The notes under the pieces were generated by a model that worked only from the letters and a program-made list of their open reading frames with translations, was not told where the DNA came from and ran no database searches. From positions 1-64,000 of the forward strand of contig NZ_FNIZ01000005.1 in NCBI RefSeq assembly GCF_900104185.1: a stretch of DNA of 64,000 nucleotides. The letters run 5' to 3'. The stretch comes from Halobacillus aidingensis. GTDB lineage: Bacteria > Bacillota > Bacilli > Bacillales > Halobacillaceae. Position numbers and translations under genes: made by a program. This document shows positions 50,166 to 58,955 of this stretch, piece after piece (the stretch's first letter is position 1; every line of letters begins with the position of its first letter).

Positions 50166-50351
50166 ATGCGTCAATTTTTCAGATGGGTCATGATCATCGG
50201 CTCGGTTGTAGCAACGATTTATAAGTACCGATACAAAGCGTTGGACTTCGTTACGAAAATCCCTTTTCTTCGGAAGCTCCTTGTCCGGTTGTCCATGAAC
50301 ATTCCTTGGATTCGGCAAAAATTTCTTTCACAAATGTTCCGTGGGCTATGA
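50166..50351 (+). CDS. Small basic amphipathic protein (yqgO position)
   Basis: A 61-residue basic peptide with one hydrophobic segment (about 7-20: RWVMIIGSVVATIYKY) and an amphipathic basic rest ending FLSQMFRGL. It sits where B. subtilis has the 60-residue yqgO, directly before gluP; I cannot confirm homology. ATG at 50166 with GAAGAGGTGG upstream. A terminator follows. Confidence 0.6.
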   Translation: MRQFFRWVMIIGSVVATIYKYRYKALDFVTKIPFLRKLLVRLSMNIPWIRQKFLSQMFRGL

Positions 50352-50358
50352 ATATAAT

Positions 50359-50393
50359 AAGCTGTCAGGATATATTCCTGGCGGCTTTTTTCA
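50359..50393 (+). terminator. Terminator before gluP
   Basis: AAGCTGTCAGGA / TCCTGGCGGCTT with one wobble and T6. Confidence 0.85.
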
Positions 50394-50460
50394 ATGCTTT
50401 CAGTTAGCTCCTTAACAAAGGGGCATGATATGATGTAGGTGTTATTGAGGGGGATGCAAC

Positions 50461-51993
50461 GTGTTTATTGAACAAGAATATTATTTATGGAAACTTACCT
50501 ATGACCTGGTTGTAGCACAAGACTTTCAAGTGCTTAACATGAGTACAGAACGAGGGGAAGTTTGGCTTGAGAAAGAACATGATTGGCAGACGCATGTCAT
50601 CCGTTTATCTCATAAACAAATCAATTGGAAGAATGAATTGCGGAGGGACCTGGAAAAATCATATCGACAGTTGTCTCAAAACAAAAAAATATTCCGAGGC
50701 GGAAAAGTCCAATTCCATGCTCTGTATGTTTCGGAGTACCCTCCTGTGGAAGAGTGGGAGAATGTTGAAAATGACATCCCTTCATCACAAAAAAATCCAA
50801 TCTTTCTTTACTATATGGATGATGAAAACAAAACATTAGAAAAGAAAAAGCTTTATGATGCCTTTCAATTAGAACAACCTCTCATTGATCAGCAGATTAG
50901 TGAAATCGAAATGGAGGCCATGCTTCCATACTTGAAACATCAGCTTGTCAAAAAACAACAAGATCAAAGAAGACAAGTCATGTCGATATTCGATTATGGC
51001 AAACCTCGAATGACCTACTTTTTACTTGCTGTCAATGTATTCATTTTTCTTTACATTGAATGGGTGGGTGATAGTACTTCAGTAGAAACCCTTATACAAT
51101 ACGGAGCAAAATTCAATCCAGCAATCATGGATGGGGAATGGTGGAGGATCGCCACTTCTATGTTTCTACATATAGGGTTTCTCCATCTATTTATGAATAT
51201 GTTCGCCCTTTACTATTTAGGTACTGCCGTTGAAAAGTTGTACGGGACGTGGCGTTTCACCTGGACCTATTTACTTTCGGGTTTGTTTGGCGGTATGGCG
51301 AGTTTTATGTTGAATCCTCATGTGGCAGCTGGAGCATCAGGCGCCATTTTCGGTTTGTTTGGGGCGCTCTTGTTCTTTGGTGTCCAGCATAAACAGTTGT
51401 TTTTCCGGACAATGGGTTGGAATCTCATTTTTATCGTCATCATCAATATTTCATTCGGATTGCTCGTTCCTCAAATTGATAATGGAGCACATATCGGAGG
51501 AATGATCGGCGGTTTCTTTGCCACTTCGGTCGTACGAATGCCGAAGCAGAGGGATAGATCTAAACAGTTAATTGCTTTTGTGATTTATTTATTGCTTATC
51601 TCAGGTATGGCGGTTACTGGCTATATGGGGCTTTTCAATGATGAGGAAGGGTTGAGCGAGGTCCAGGAGACACAGGAGTTAAATCAATCGGGTGACTATG
51701 ACGAAGTGATTGAAATCACTAGTAAAGCCTTGGAGGAACCTGGTAAATATGAAGCTGCTCTTCTATTCAATCGATCTTTTGCTTATTTACAAAAAGACGA
51801 AACCAGTGCAGCAAAGAAAGATTTGCTCCGTGTCCTTGAACTCTCCCCTGAGATGGCAGAAGCTCATTATAATTTAGCCCTCTTATACCAACAGGTAGGA
51901 GAAGAAGAGAAAGCGGCTGACCATGCGGAACGAGCCGCTGACATTAATCCTGATCAAAATGATTTTAAAGAACTCTTCGACAACCTCCGTTAA
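50461..51993 (+). CDS. gluP: Rhomboid intramembrane protease GluP (YqgP)
   Basis: A 510-residue rhomboid with an N-terminal cytosolic domain (about 1-170), a six- to seven-helix protease core and C-terminal TPR repeats. Catalytic Ser293 lies in GAGASGAIFGLFGA as Ala-Ser-Gly, and His344 in NGAHIGGMIGG. HIGFLHLFMNMFALYYLG is the helix-2 motif. In B. subtilis YqgP cuts MgtE during manganese stress. The start is a GTG at 50461 after GAGGGGGATG. Its end overlaps a convergent gene by four bases. Confidence 0.93.
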   Translation: MFIEQEYYLWKLTYDLVVAQDFQVLNMSTERGEVWLEKEHDWQTHVIRLSHKQINWKNELRRDLEKSYRQLSQNKKIFRGGKVQFHALYVSEYPPVEEWENVENDIPSSQKNPIFLYYMDDENKTLEKKKLYDAFQLEQPLIDQQISEIEMEAMLPYLKHQLVKKQQDQRRQVMSIFDYGKPRMTYFLLAVNVFIFLYIEWVGDSTSVETLIQYGAKFNPAIMDGEWWRIATSMFLHIGFLHLFMNMFALYYLGTAVEKLYGTWRFTWTYLLSGLFGGMASFMLNPHVAAGASGAIFGLFGALLFFGVQHKQLFFRTMGWNLIFIVIINISFGLLVPQIDNGAHIGGMIGGFFATSVVRMPKQRDRSKQLIAFVIYLLLISGMAVTGYMGLFNDEEGLSEVQETQELNQSGDYDEVIEITSKALEEPGKYEAALLFNRSFAYLQKDETSAAKKDLLRVLELSPEMAEAHYNLALLYQQVGEEEKAADHAERAADINPDQNDFKELFDNLR

Positions 51994-52850
51994 TAGGACT
52001 GAATGAGGCGATGTTTTTTCCCAGTATCATCCTCATAAAGGACGATCAAATGCTTTCCTTTTTTATCAAAAAGAATGAGTGGAATATAGCTTTGTATAGG
52101 GTGGGAGGATTTTGTATCACTAATGCCCAGCACATAGTTTTTATACAAACCTTCCCACAGTTGTCCTTTTATTCGTTCTGAGTCATCTTCATTCGTTCCA
52201 GGTAGCGGCTTGTCTTCAAATGCTGCGAGTTCAGTCAATGGAACAAGGGTGTAATCTTCTTTGTTGATGCCGTAGTATGTTAGCAACTCTTCCCATTGGA
52301 CTTCGAGTTGTTGCTGAATGGAATGATCCAGTCGCTGTTTCCATTCTTCCTCCTCTTGATTTGCTGGTTCTTTGAATGCGGTTCTCTTTGAATGGGGAGA
52401 GTCGATAACATAAAGCTCGTCCTTCGAGCTTGCTTGGATGCTTCTTATCGGACCACTATCCTCATGTATTTCCCCGTGGTGGAAAGAGATAGCCTGGTAT
52501 TTTTGACTATCTTCTCCGTGTAATGACGTTTCTTTCTTTATTTTTGATGTGTTTTCCTCCCACTTGCTCACCACACCTTTTAGTCTCCCATTTACATATA
52601 AAAGGGAGACGTCCTGTCTCAAGTACATGGCTTTATCACTCTCTGAGAACATATTCCATAGGATCTCATATTCGTCCTCATCTTCCTCGGAAGCGAAATT
52701 CAAGGTAGTCCCGTAAGAATGAAACCCACTTCCTTCATCTAAAGGGAAATATTTGATGACTGCCTCTTCATTAAAATATTGAGTATATAATGCGATGAAT
52801 ATGGCTAAGGCCAAAGGAACAAGTACCCAATGTACCCACACTTTTCTCAA
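51990..52850 (-). CDS. Membrane-anchored acidic protein of unknown function, 286 aa
   Basis: An N-terminal hydrophobic helix (about 8-25) follows basic residues, and the remaining domain is hydrophilic and acidic, probably extracellular. No known motif is recognised. It is convergent with gluP and overlaps its stop by four bases with no terminator between. GGAGATGATGG lies upstream of the ATG at 52850. The region upstream is shared with the divergent spore-germination-type gene. Confidence 0.65.
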   Translation of the reverse strand: MRKVWVHWVLVPLALAIFIALYTQYFNEEAVIKYFPLDEGSGFHSYGTTLNFASEEDEDEYEILWNMFSESDKAMYLRQDVSLLYVNGRLKGVVSKWEENTSKIKKETSLHGEDSQKYQAISFHHGEIHEDSGPIRSIQASSKDELYVIDSPHSKRTAFKEPANQEEEEWKQRLDHSIQQQLEVQWEELLTYYGINKEDYTLVPLTELAAFEDKPLPGTNEDDSERIKGQLWEGLYKNYVLGISDTKSSHPIQSYIPLILFDKKGKHLIVLYEDDTGKKHRLIQSY

Positions 52851-53009
52851 ACCATCATCTCCTCATACATCCTCTCTGCATAGGTGATCTATAGTTCAGG
52901 ATATGTCCCATTTTCCGCGGACATGCGTATAATCCTACCTCTTCCTTCTGTGTATGAATAATTAAATTTGGAAGAAACTATGCAAAGAAGGTTAAGAGGA
53001 GGATGCGTT

Positions 53010-54461
53010 TTGGAAGAACAACGTTTATTTGATAGTTATGAAAAAAATGTATCGTATCTCAAAGATCGGCTTGGAGTGGAAGAAAGTTTCGACATGGTTC
53101 ATCTTGATCTTGTCTACGCTGGACGAGGCATGTCCTTATTTCTCGTAGATGGCTTTGTAAAAGATGATATTCTTCACTATTTAATGAAGCTCCTCTCAAA
53201 GTTGGACCCAGATCAACTGGACCCGGATCCTCTTGAGAAGTTATTGAAAACCCATCTTCCTTATGTGGAGTTAGAGAAGAAAAAAGATTTGAATACAGCT
53301 GCGGATTGGGTGTTAGCAGGCCCAACAGCGTTAGTCGTCGAAGGCGTAGATGAAATCATTATGATTGACGCTCGTACTTATCCTGTTCGTGGACTGCAAG
53401 AGCCTGATCTCGAAAGAGTAGTGAGAGGATCGAGAGATGGTTTCGTAGAGACTATTATCTTCAATACGGCTTTGACGAGAAGAAGAATCAGAGACCGTTC
53501 TTTAAGAATGGAATATTTGCAAATCGGACGCCGATCATTAACGGACGTGTGTATTTGTTACGTCAAAGATATTGCAGATTCCGACCGGGTCGATGAATTG
53601 AAGAAAGTATTGCAGGAGATCGATACCGATGCGCTTCCGATGGCCGAAAAGACCATTGATGAATATATCAGTGGTCGTTATTGGAACCCCTATCCAGTCA
53701 TCCGATACACAGAACGCCCTGATACGGCAGCTGCCCACCTTTATGAAGGGCATATTCTCGTAATTATTGATGGATCACCGAGTGTCATGATTACTCCATC
53801 AACCTTTTGGCACCATTTACAACATGCAGAAGAATATCGACAAAAACCGTTGGTAGGCGCTTATTTGCGTGCCGTGCGATTTTTCGCTTTCTTTGCGTCG
53901 ATCTTTATTTTGCCCCTGTATTTTCTTTTCTCTAAAAGACCGGATTTGCTTCCTGAAGCCCTCGCATTTATTGGACCTACGGACACGGGAACCCTGCCGC
54001 TCATCGTCCAGTTTCTAATTGCAGAAATAGGCATCGATATGCTGCGTATGGCAGCGATCCATACTCCGTCTACGTTAGGGACCGCTCTTGGTTTAGTGGC
54101 TGCCATATTAATTGGCCAAGTGGCTGTAGAGGTTGGGATGTTCTCAAGCGAAGTGGTTTTATATTTAGCCCTTGCTGCTATTGGGACATTTGCTACTCCT
54201 AGTTACGAATTTGGACTGGCTGATCGGATAACAAGGCTTGTGCTGCTTCTCATTACTGGCTTATTCGGGTTAAAAGGGTATGTGTTAGGGATTACTCTTT
54301 GGCTGCTTTATATTTCCAGCATGAAGTCATTCAAAACACCATACTTATGGCCGTTCCTACCTTTCTCATGGAAACCACTAAGAGATGTGTTGCTGCGTTC
54401 TCCGATACCTTTGAAAAACCGGAGACCGGCATTTTTACACCCAGATGACCCTGATCGTTGA
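53010..54461 (+). CDS. Spore germination protein, SpoVAF/GerA family
   Basis: A 483-residue protein of the GerABKA family. A soluble N-terminal half (TAADWVLAGPTALVVEGVDE, IMIDARTYPVRGLQEPDLER, RGSRDGFVETIIFN) precedes about five membrane helices. PDTAAAHLYEGHILVIIDGSP and PTDTGTLPLIVQFLI fit SpoVAF better than nutrient-receptor A subunits. It would act in the spore inner membrane. TTG at 53010 with AAGAGGAGG seven bases upstream is taken; ATG at 52980 is possible. It is not inside a spoVA operon here. Confidence 0.8.
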   Translation: MEEQRLFDSYEKNVSYLKDRLGVEESFDMVHLDLVYAGRGMSLFLVDGFVKDDILHYLMKLLSKLDPDQLDPDPLEKLLKTHLPYVELEKKKDLNTAADWVLAGPTALVVEGVDEIIMIDARTYPVRGLQEPDLERVVRGSRDGFVETIIFNTALTRRRIRDRSLRMEYLQIGRRSLTDVCICYVKDIADSDRVDELKKVLQEIDTDALPMAEKTIDEYISGRYWNPYPVIRYTERPDTAAAHLYEGHILVIIDGSPSVMITPSTFWHHLQHAEEYRQKPLVGAYLRAVRFFAFFASIFILPLYFLFSKRPDLLPEALAFIGPTDTGTLPLIVQFLIAEIGIDMLRMAAIHTPSTLGTALGLVAAILIGQVAVEVGMFSSEVVLYLALAAIGTFATPSYEFGLADRITRLVLLLITGLFGLKGYVLGITLWLLYISSMKSFKTPYLWPFLPFSWKPLRDVLLRSPIPLKNRRPAFLHPDDPDR

Positions 54462-54478
54462 TCGATCGGGGTTTTTTA
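54448..54478 (+). terminator. Terminator of the SpoVAF-like gene
   Basis: ACCCTGATCG / CGATCGGGGT stem overlapping the stop codon, followed by T6. Confidence 0.85.
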
Positions 54479-54527
54479 CGTTTTCAAGTTTGAAAGGTAT
54501 TGGTATAATGAATGGTGGTGATGAAGA

Positions 54528-54746
54528 ATGAAAACGATTTATGATATTCAGCAGTACTTGAAAAAATTTGGAACGATCATTTACATAGGTGACAGGTTGG
54601 CCGATTTAGAAATGATGGAAGATGAAGTAAGGGAGTTGTACAAGGCCCAATGCATGCCGTCAGAAGACTATCAGATGGCCATCCTGCTTTTAAGAAGTGA
54701 AATCGCGAAACAAAAGGATCGTCAATTAGGGGAGGAAAAGCGATGA
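54528..54746 (+). CDS. yqgQ: YqgQ family protein (DUF910)
   Basis: A 72-residue helical protein (YDIQQYLKKFGTIIYIGDRL, then MMEDEVRELYKAQCM) of the YqgQ family, whose members may bind single-stranded nucleic acid. Conserved pairing with glcK is kept: the last four bases overlap the glcK ATG. ATG at 54528 with GGTGGTGATGA upstream. Confidence 0.9.
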   Translation: MKTIYDIQQYLKKFGTIIYIGDRLADLEMMEDEVRELYKAQCMPSEDYQMAILLLRSEIAKQKDRQLGEEKR

Positions 54747-55699
54747 GTCATTACTATATTGGTGCAGACATCGGTGGAACAACAGTAAAATTGGCTATTA
54801 TTGAGGAAAACGGAACAATCACTAAAAAGTGGGAGATCCCAACCAATACTGACAATCAGGGAGAAGCCATTCCTTCTGATATCGCAGCGTCCATTTCAAA
54901 CACTTTGAAAGAAGAGGCCATCGACACGTCGATGGTTGCAGGGATTGGTGCAGGAGCACCAGGGTTTGTTGATACGACAACAGGTTATATTCATGAAGCC
55001 GTGAATATTGGTTGGAAAGATTTTGACTTCGGAAACCTTCTCAAAGAATTGACAGGAATGACTGTATGGGTAGATAACGATGCTAATTTGGCTGCTTTAG
55101 GTGAGAATTGGCTCGGTGCTGGAGAAGGGTGCACAGAACTGATTGCGGTTACTCTTGGTACAGGTGTAGGTGGTGGCATTATTGCAAACGGGCAGATTCT
55201 TAATGGAGCCAATGGTACAGCAGCAGAACTAGGCCATGTTACAGTTGTACCTGATGGTGGAGCTCCTTGTAACTGTGGAAAAACCGGATGTCTTGAGACC
55301 GTTTCTTCAGCGACTGGTATTGTAAGAAAGGCAAAAGAAGCAGCGGAAAAATACCCCGAATCTAAGCTGAATGCGTATTTAAATGATGCGACGTTGACCT
55401 CCAAGGATGTATTTGAAGCAGCCAAGGATGGCGATAAAGCAGCGAGTGGTGTGATTGCGGAAATCACAGATGTCCTTGGAATGGCGATTGCAAACATGGC
55501 AATTGCTATCAACCCGGAAAAAATCGTGATTGGCGGCGGAGTATCCAAAGCAGGAGAATTGCTGCTGGAACCCCTTGAAAAAGCTTATCGGAAATATGCC
55601 TTACCAAGAACGGCTGAAGCATCGAGTTTTGGCATAGCGGAATTAGGGAATGATGCCGGTGTCATTGGTGGAGCTTTCTTAGTTAAAAAGAATAATTAA
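54743..55699 (+). CDS. glcK: ROK-family glucokinase GlcK
   Basis: A 318-residue ATP-dependent glucokinase. An ATP-binding DIGGTTVKLAI (10-20), glucose-site ENDANLAALGE-like VDNDANLAALGE, GTGVGGGII, and the zinc-binding ROK signature CNCGKTGCLE are present. It phosphorylates free glucose, for example from disaccharide hydrolysis. Translationally coupled to yqgQ through an ATGA overlap. A strong terminator follows. Confidence 0.93.
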   Translation: MSHYYIGADIGGTTVKLAIIEENGTITKKWEIPTNTDNQGEAIPSDIAASISNTLKEEAIDTSMVAGIGAGAPGFVDTTTGYIHEAVNIGWKDFDFGNLLKELTGMTVWVDNDANLAALGENWLGAGEGCTELIAVTLGTGVGGGIIANGQILNGANGTAAELGHVTVVPDGGAPCNCGKTGCLETVSSATGIVRKAKEAAEKYPESKLNAYLNDATLTSKDVFEAAKDGDKAASGVIAEITDVLGMAIANMAIAINPEKIVIGGGVSKAGELLLEPLEKAYRKYALPRTAEASSFGIAELGNDAGVIGGAFLVKKNN

Positions 55700-55731
55700 A
55701 AAAGTTGGAGCCTCGGGGCTCCAACTTTTTT
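55699..55731 (+). terminator. Terminator of glcK
   Basis: AAAAAGTTGGAGCC / GGCTCCAACTTTTT perfect stem with a four-base loop. Confidence 0.9.
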
Positions 55732-55823
55732 ATGTTTCATTTGTATAAAATTTGTAAAAAGATTTTAACCGCTAGGACTTCTTTTTATAATGTTTTTGTC
55801 TTATGATAAGAAAAGCTCCATCA

Positions 55824-55842
55824 CATCATTTTGAAAATGATG
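55824..55842. promoter_or_regulatory. Perfect palindrome upstream of yqgS
   Basis: CATCATTTT, G, AAAATGATG: a nine-bp perfect inverted repeat in the yqgS upstream region. It could be an operator or an RNA hairpin without T run. Confidence 0.4.
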
Positions 55843-55995
55843 GAAATTGTAAATTTAATGAAACCTTTATGGGACCATTTACGTCATATATGAAGAAAGA
55901 GTTTAATATGGATTATAAGTGGAAATTGTTAAAGAAGATAAGGAACCTGGTTAATTTTTGTTAAAAAGGACCAGTATCGTACTAGAGGAGGAACC

Positions 55996-57879
55996 ATGAT
56001 GCAATGGAGAATGAAGAACATGCCATTATTTATCATTGCGACATTGTTATTTGGTCTGAAGACATATGTCGTGTATAGATTCATGTTCGATTTATCGATT
56101 GAGAATCCAATGCAAGAATTCATACTTTTATTTAATCCGATTGCCAGTGCCTATTTGATTTTCGCCATCAGTGTATGGATGAAACCTAAAAATCAAATGA
56201 AATATTTACGATGGACGACGTTGATCGGTTCATTGGTCTTATTTTTAAACTTGATTTTCTATAGGAACTTTACAGACTTTATTACCATTCCTGTATTATT
56301 CCAGGGGAACAACGCCGCAGACCTTACAGGAAGTTTTTTGACATTGCTTCACATCGAAGACATTTTCATCTTCGCTGATGTGGCACTCGTATGGTATTTG
56401 AGCCGACAAAAGTTTGACCTTACTGTAAAACTCCCGAAACGTGGGAAAATTGCAGCTACAGCTGTTACATTTTTGCTTTTGGCTGGGAATGTTGTGCTTG
56501 CAGAGATTGAACGTCCGATGCTTTTTGTACGGGCCTTTGACAGGGAATACCTTGTGAAGAATATTGGTATATACAACTACCACCTTTATGATGCTACGAT
56601 GCAAACGAAAACAAAGGCTCAGCGCGTCTTTGCTGATGGCAGTGAAATCAGTGAGATAGAAACGTATTTAAAAGAAACTTCTCCTGATCAAACAAATAAA
56701 GATTCCGAGCTATATGGCATTGCAGAAGATAAAAACGTTATTTTTGTCAGTGTCGAGTCTTTCCAGAACTTCCTGTTTGATTCAGAGATCAATGGTACAG
56801 AAACGACGCCGTTCCTTAATGATTTGAAACAAAGCAATGACACGATCACCTTTAAAAACTTCTACCATCAAACAGCACAAGGGAAAACATCCGATTCGGA
56901 GTTTATTGTTGAAAATTCCCTTTACCCGCTGGGAAGAGGTTCTGTGTATTTCACACATGCAGGGAATGAATACAATGCTTTGCCTGAAATATTGAATGAA
57001 GAAGGTTATGAAACATCTGTTTTTCATGCCAATAACGCAAGCTTTTGGAACAGGGACGTTATGTATGACAATGTAGGGTATGACCAGTTCTATGATGAGA
57101 AATCTTACGAAGTGACCCCTGAAAATTCTTTTGGTTGGGGACTGGAAGACAAAGCGTTTTTTGAACAATCCATTAAATATTTGCAATCCCAGGAAAAACC
57201 GTTCTACAGTAAGTTCATTACTTTGACTCACCATTTTCCATTTGAACTTCCTGAGGAAAAAGCGAATATCGATAAATATGATTCCAATTCAAAAACGTTG
57301 AATTCTTATTTTCAAACCGCTCGTTACACGGATGAAGCATTGGAACAATTTTTCCAGCAGTTGAAGGATGCCGGTATTTATGAAGATTCTATTATTGTTC
57401 TTATGGGTGACCATTATGGGATTAGTGATTTTCACAATAAAGCCATGGGTCAATTCCTAGGAAAAGAAGTAGACCCTTATGTGCAAACACAACTACAGCG
57501 AGTTCCATTTATGATCCACATTCCAGGATATGAAGGTGGGGGAGTACAAGATAAGGTTGTCGGTCAAATTGATGTTAAACCGACATTACTCCATCTCCTT
57601 GGTATTGAAGAGAATGGAGATTTAACTTTCGGTGATAATATGTTCGCCGAAAAAAATAAAGACTTCGTTGCTTTAAGAGACGGCAGCTTCATTACAGAAG
57701 ATTATTTGTACTCAAATGAAACGTGTTATGATCGCTCCTCAGGAGAACCTCTTCCTGAAGAGAACGCACAGGCCTGCCAACCCATTAAAGAAAAAGTGAG
57801 CAAAGAAATGAATTACTCGGATAATATCATTTATGGTGACTTGTTCAGGTTTTACGATTTTGATCAATCAGAAAAATAA
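55996..57879 (+). CDS. yqgS: LtaS-type lipoteichoic acid synthase YqgS
   Basis: A 627-residue membrane enzyme with about five N-terminal helices and an extracellular sulfatase-like domain. Its nucleophile Thr298 lies in TAQGKTSDSEF; ESFQNFLFD, YRPS-equivalent VFHANNASFWNR, MGDHYGI and HIPGY carry metal and substrate residues. It polymerises glycerol phosphate or primes it on a glycolipid. Located after glcK as in B. subtilis. ATG at 55996 with GAGGAGGAACC upstream. Confidence 0.9.
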   Translation: MMQWRMKNMPLFIIATLLFGLKTYVVYRFMFDLSIENPMQEFILLFNPIASAYLIFAISVWMKPKNQMKYLRWTTLIGSLVLFLNLIFYRNFTDFITIPVLFQGNNAADLTGSFLTLLHIEDIFIFADVALVWYLSRQKFDLTVKLPKRGKIAATAVTFLLLAGNVVLAEIERPMLFVRAFDREYLVKNIGIYNYHLYDATMQTKTKAQRVFADGSEISEIETYLKETSPDQTNKDSELYGIAEDKNVIFVSVESFQNFLFDSEINGTETTPFLNDLKQSNDTITFKNFYHQTAQGKTSDSEFIVENSLYPLGRGSVYFTHAGNEYNALPEILNEEGYETSVFHANNASFWNRDVMYDNVGYDQFYDEKSYEVTPENSFGWGLEDKAFFEQSIKYLQSQEKPFYSKFITLTHHFPFELPEEKANIDKYDSNSKTLNSYFQTARYTDEALEQFFQQLKDAGIYEDSIIVLMGDHYGISDFHNKAMGQFLGKEVDPYVQTQLQRVPFMIHIPGYEGGGVQDKVVGQIDVKPTLLHLLGIEENGDLTFGDNMFAEKNKDFVALRDGSFITEDYLYSNETCYDRSSGEPLPEENAQACQPIKEKVSKEMNYSDNIIYGDLFRFYDFDQSEK

Positions 57880-57882
57880 GGA

Positions 57883-57918
57883 AAAGCCGCTGGGACATTG
57901 TCTTAGCGGCTTTATTTT
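57883..57918 (+). terminator. Terminator of yqgS
   Basis: AAAGCCGCT / AGCGGCTTT stem with a 13-base loop and T-rich tail. Confidence 0.8.
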
Positions 57919-58255
57919 TGTTTGTGTAAGAATTGAGAAACTTTCGATATGAAAACGGTTAGGCCCAAAAGGCATCTGAAGCGAATATCCAGTCATAAGC
58001 GGCCCTAAAATTTAGATATCTTAATAAAAACCTGATAAGCTTTATAAAGGAGGAGGAACGTTTATTTGAATTTTGATGGAAAGTCTCATTAAATCCCATC
58101 CTCTAAAGTGAAAATTTAGTAATCGAGGCTTACGGAGGAACAGGGAGCGTTGATAGAAACACTAAAGCAGCTTTTACTTCGCTATTCACATAAATTCATA
58201 CATCTAAGGGTAATGATATTTACAAACAACGTTTTATGGAGAGAGAGGGAATGGT
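57919..58255. other. Gene-free gap with two orphan ribosome-binding sites
   Basis: No complete gene is seen in these 337 bases. AAAGGAGGAGG at about 58047 is followed by a TTG that opens only eight codons. GGAGGAACAGGGAGCG at about 58135 precedes a TTG frame of about 40 codons (IETLKQLLLRYSHKF...) that runs into the fetA start region. Both may be remnants of a lost gene or leader peptides for the iron-transport-type operon. Confidence 0.4.
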
Positions 58256-58942
58256 ATGTTTCGTTTTGAGCATGTGTACCAAGGGGTTCTTCAAGATATT
58301 AATTTTACAATTGAAAAGCAGGACAAAGTCATCCTCTTCGGCCCTTCAGGCGCGGGGAAGAGTACATTATTATTCTTATTGAACCGTCTGAATGACCCAG
58401 ATCAGGGGGATATTTACTTTAACGGGAAACCGATTGAAGAACATTCCATCACTGCCTTAAGAAAACAAGTGGGTCTCGTCTTGCAGGCACCTAATTTATT
58501 TCCGGGAACCGTATTGGATAACATTAAATACGGACCATCATTGTTTGGTGATTGGGAAGAACAGCAAGGGAAAAAATTATTGGATTACGTTCAACTCCCA
58601 TCCGATTATTTGGAAAGAGATGTGGATCAGCTTTCGGGCGGGGAGAAACAACGGGTATCCCTGGCAAGGACTTTGGCCAATTCACCCGAAGTTTTACTAC
58701 TCGATGAGCCGACCAGCGCCCTGGATTATCGCACGGCAGAAGAAATTGAAGAGGTTCTGGAGTGCTTGATGGAAGAACATAAACTCACGATGCTCATGGT
58801 TACTCATAACTTAAATCAAGCACGGAGGCTTGGGAACCGGGGATTATTTATTAGTGATGGACAGATCGTAGAAGACGGAAAAATACCGGATATGCTTGAT
58901 CATCCGAAGACAGAAGAACTTGGGAAGTTTTTAGAGCAGTAG
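58256..58942 (+). CDS. fetA: ABC ATPase FetA (YbbL-like)
   Basis: A 228-residue ABC ATPase with Walker A GPSGAGKST, signature LSGGEKQR, Walker B VLLLDEP and switch His in MVTHN. It pairs with the FetB-type permease downstream. In E. coli FetAB exports iron and helps survive peroxide. Context only identifies the pair; the metal is inferred. ATG at 58256 with GAGAGGGAATGGT upstream. Fourteen bases separate it from fetB. Confidence 0.85.
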   Translation: MFRFEHVYQGVLQDINFTIEKQDKVILFGPSGAGKSTLLFLLNRLNDPDQGDIYFNGKPIEEHSITALRKQVGLVLQAPNLFPGTVLDNIKYGPSLFGDWEEQQGKKLLDYVQLPSDYLERDVDQLSGGEKQRVSLARTLANSPEVLLLDEPTSALDYRTAEEIEEVLECLMEEHKLTMLMVTHNLNQARRLGNRGLFISDGQIVEDGKIPDMLDHPKTEELGKFLEQ

Positions 58943-58955
58943 GGAGGAAGAAGAT

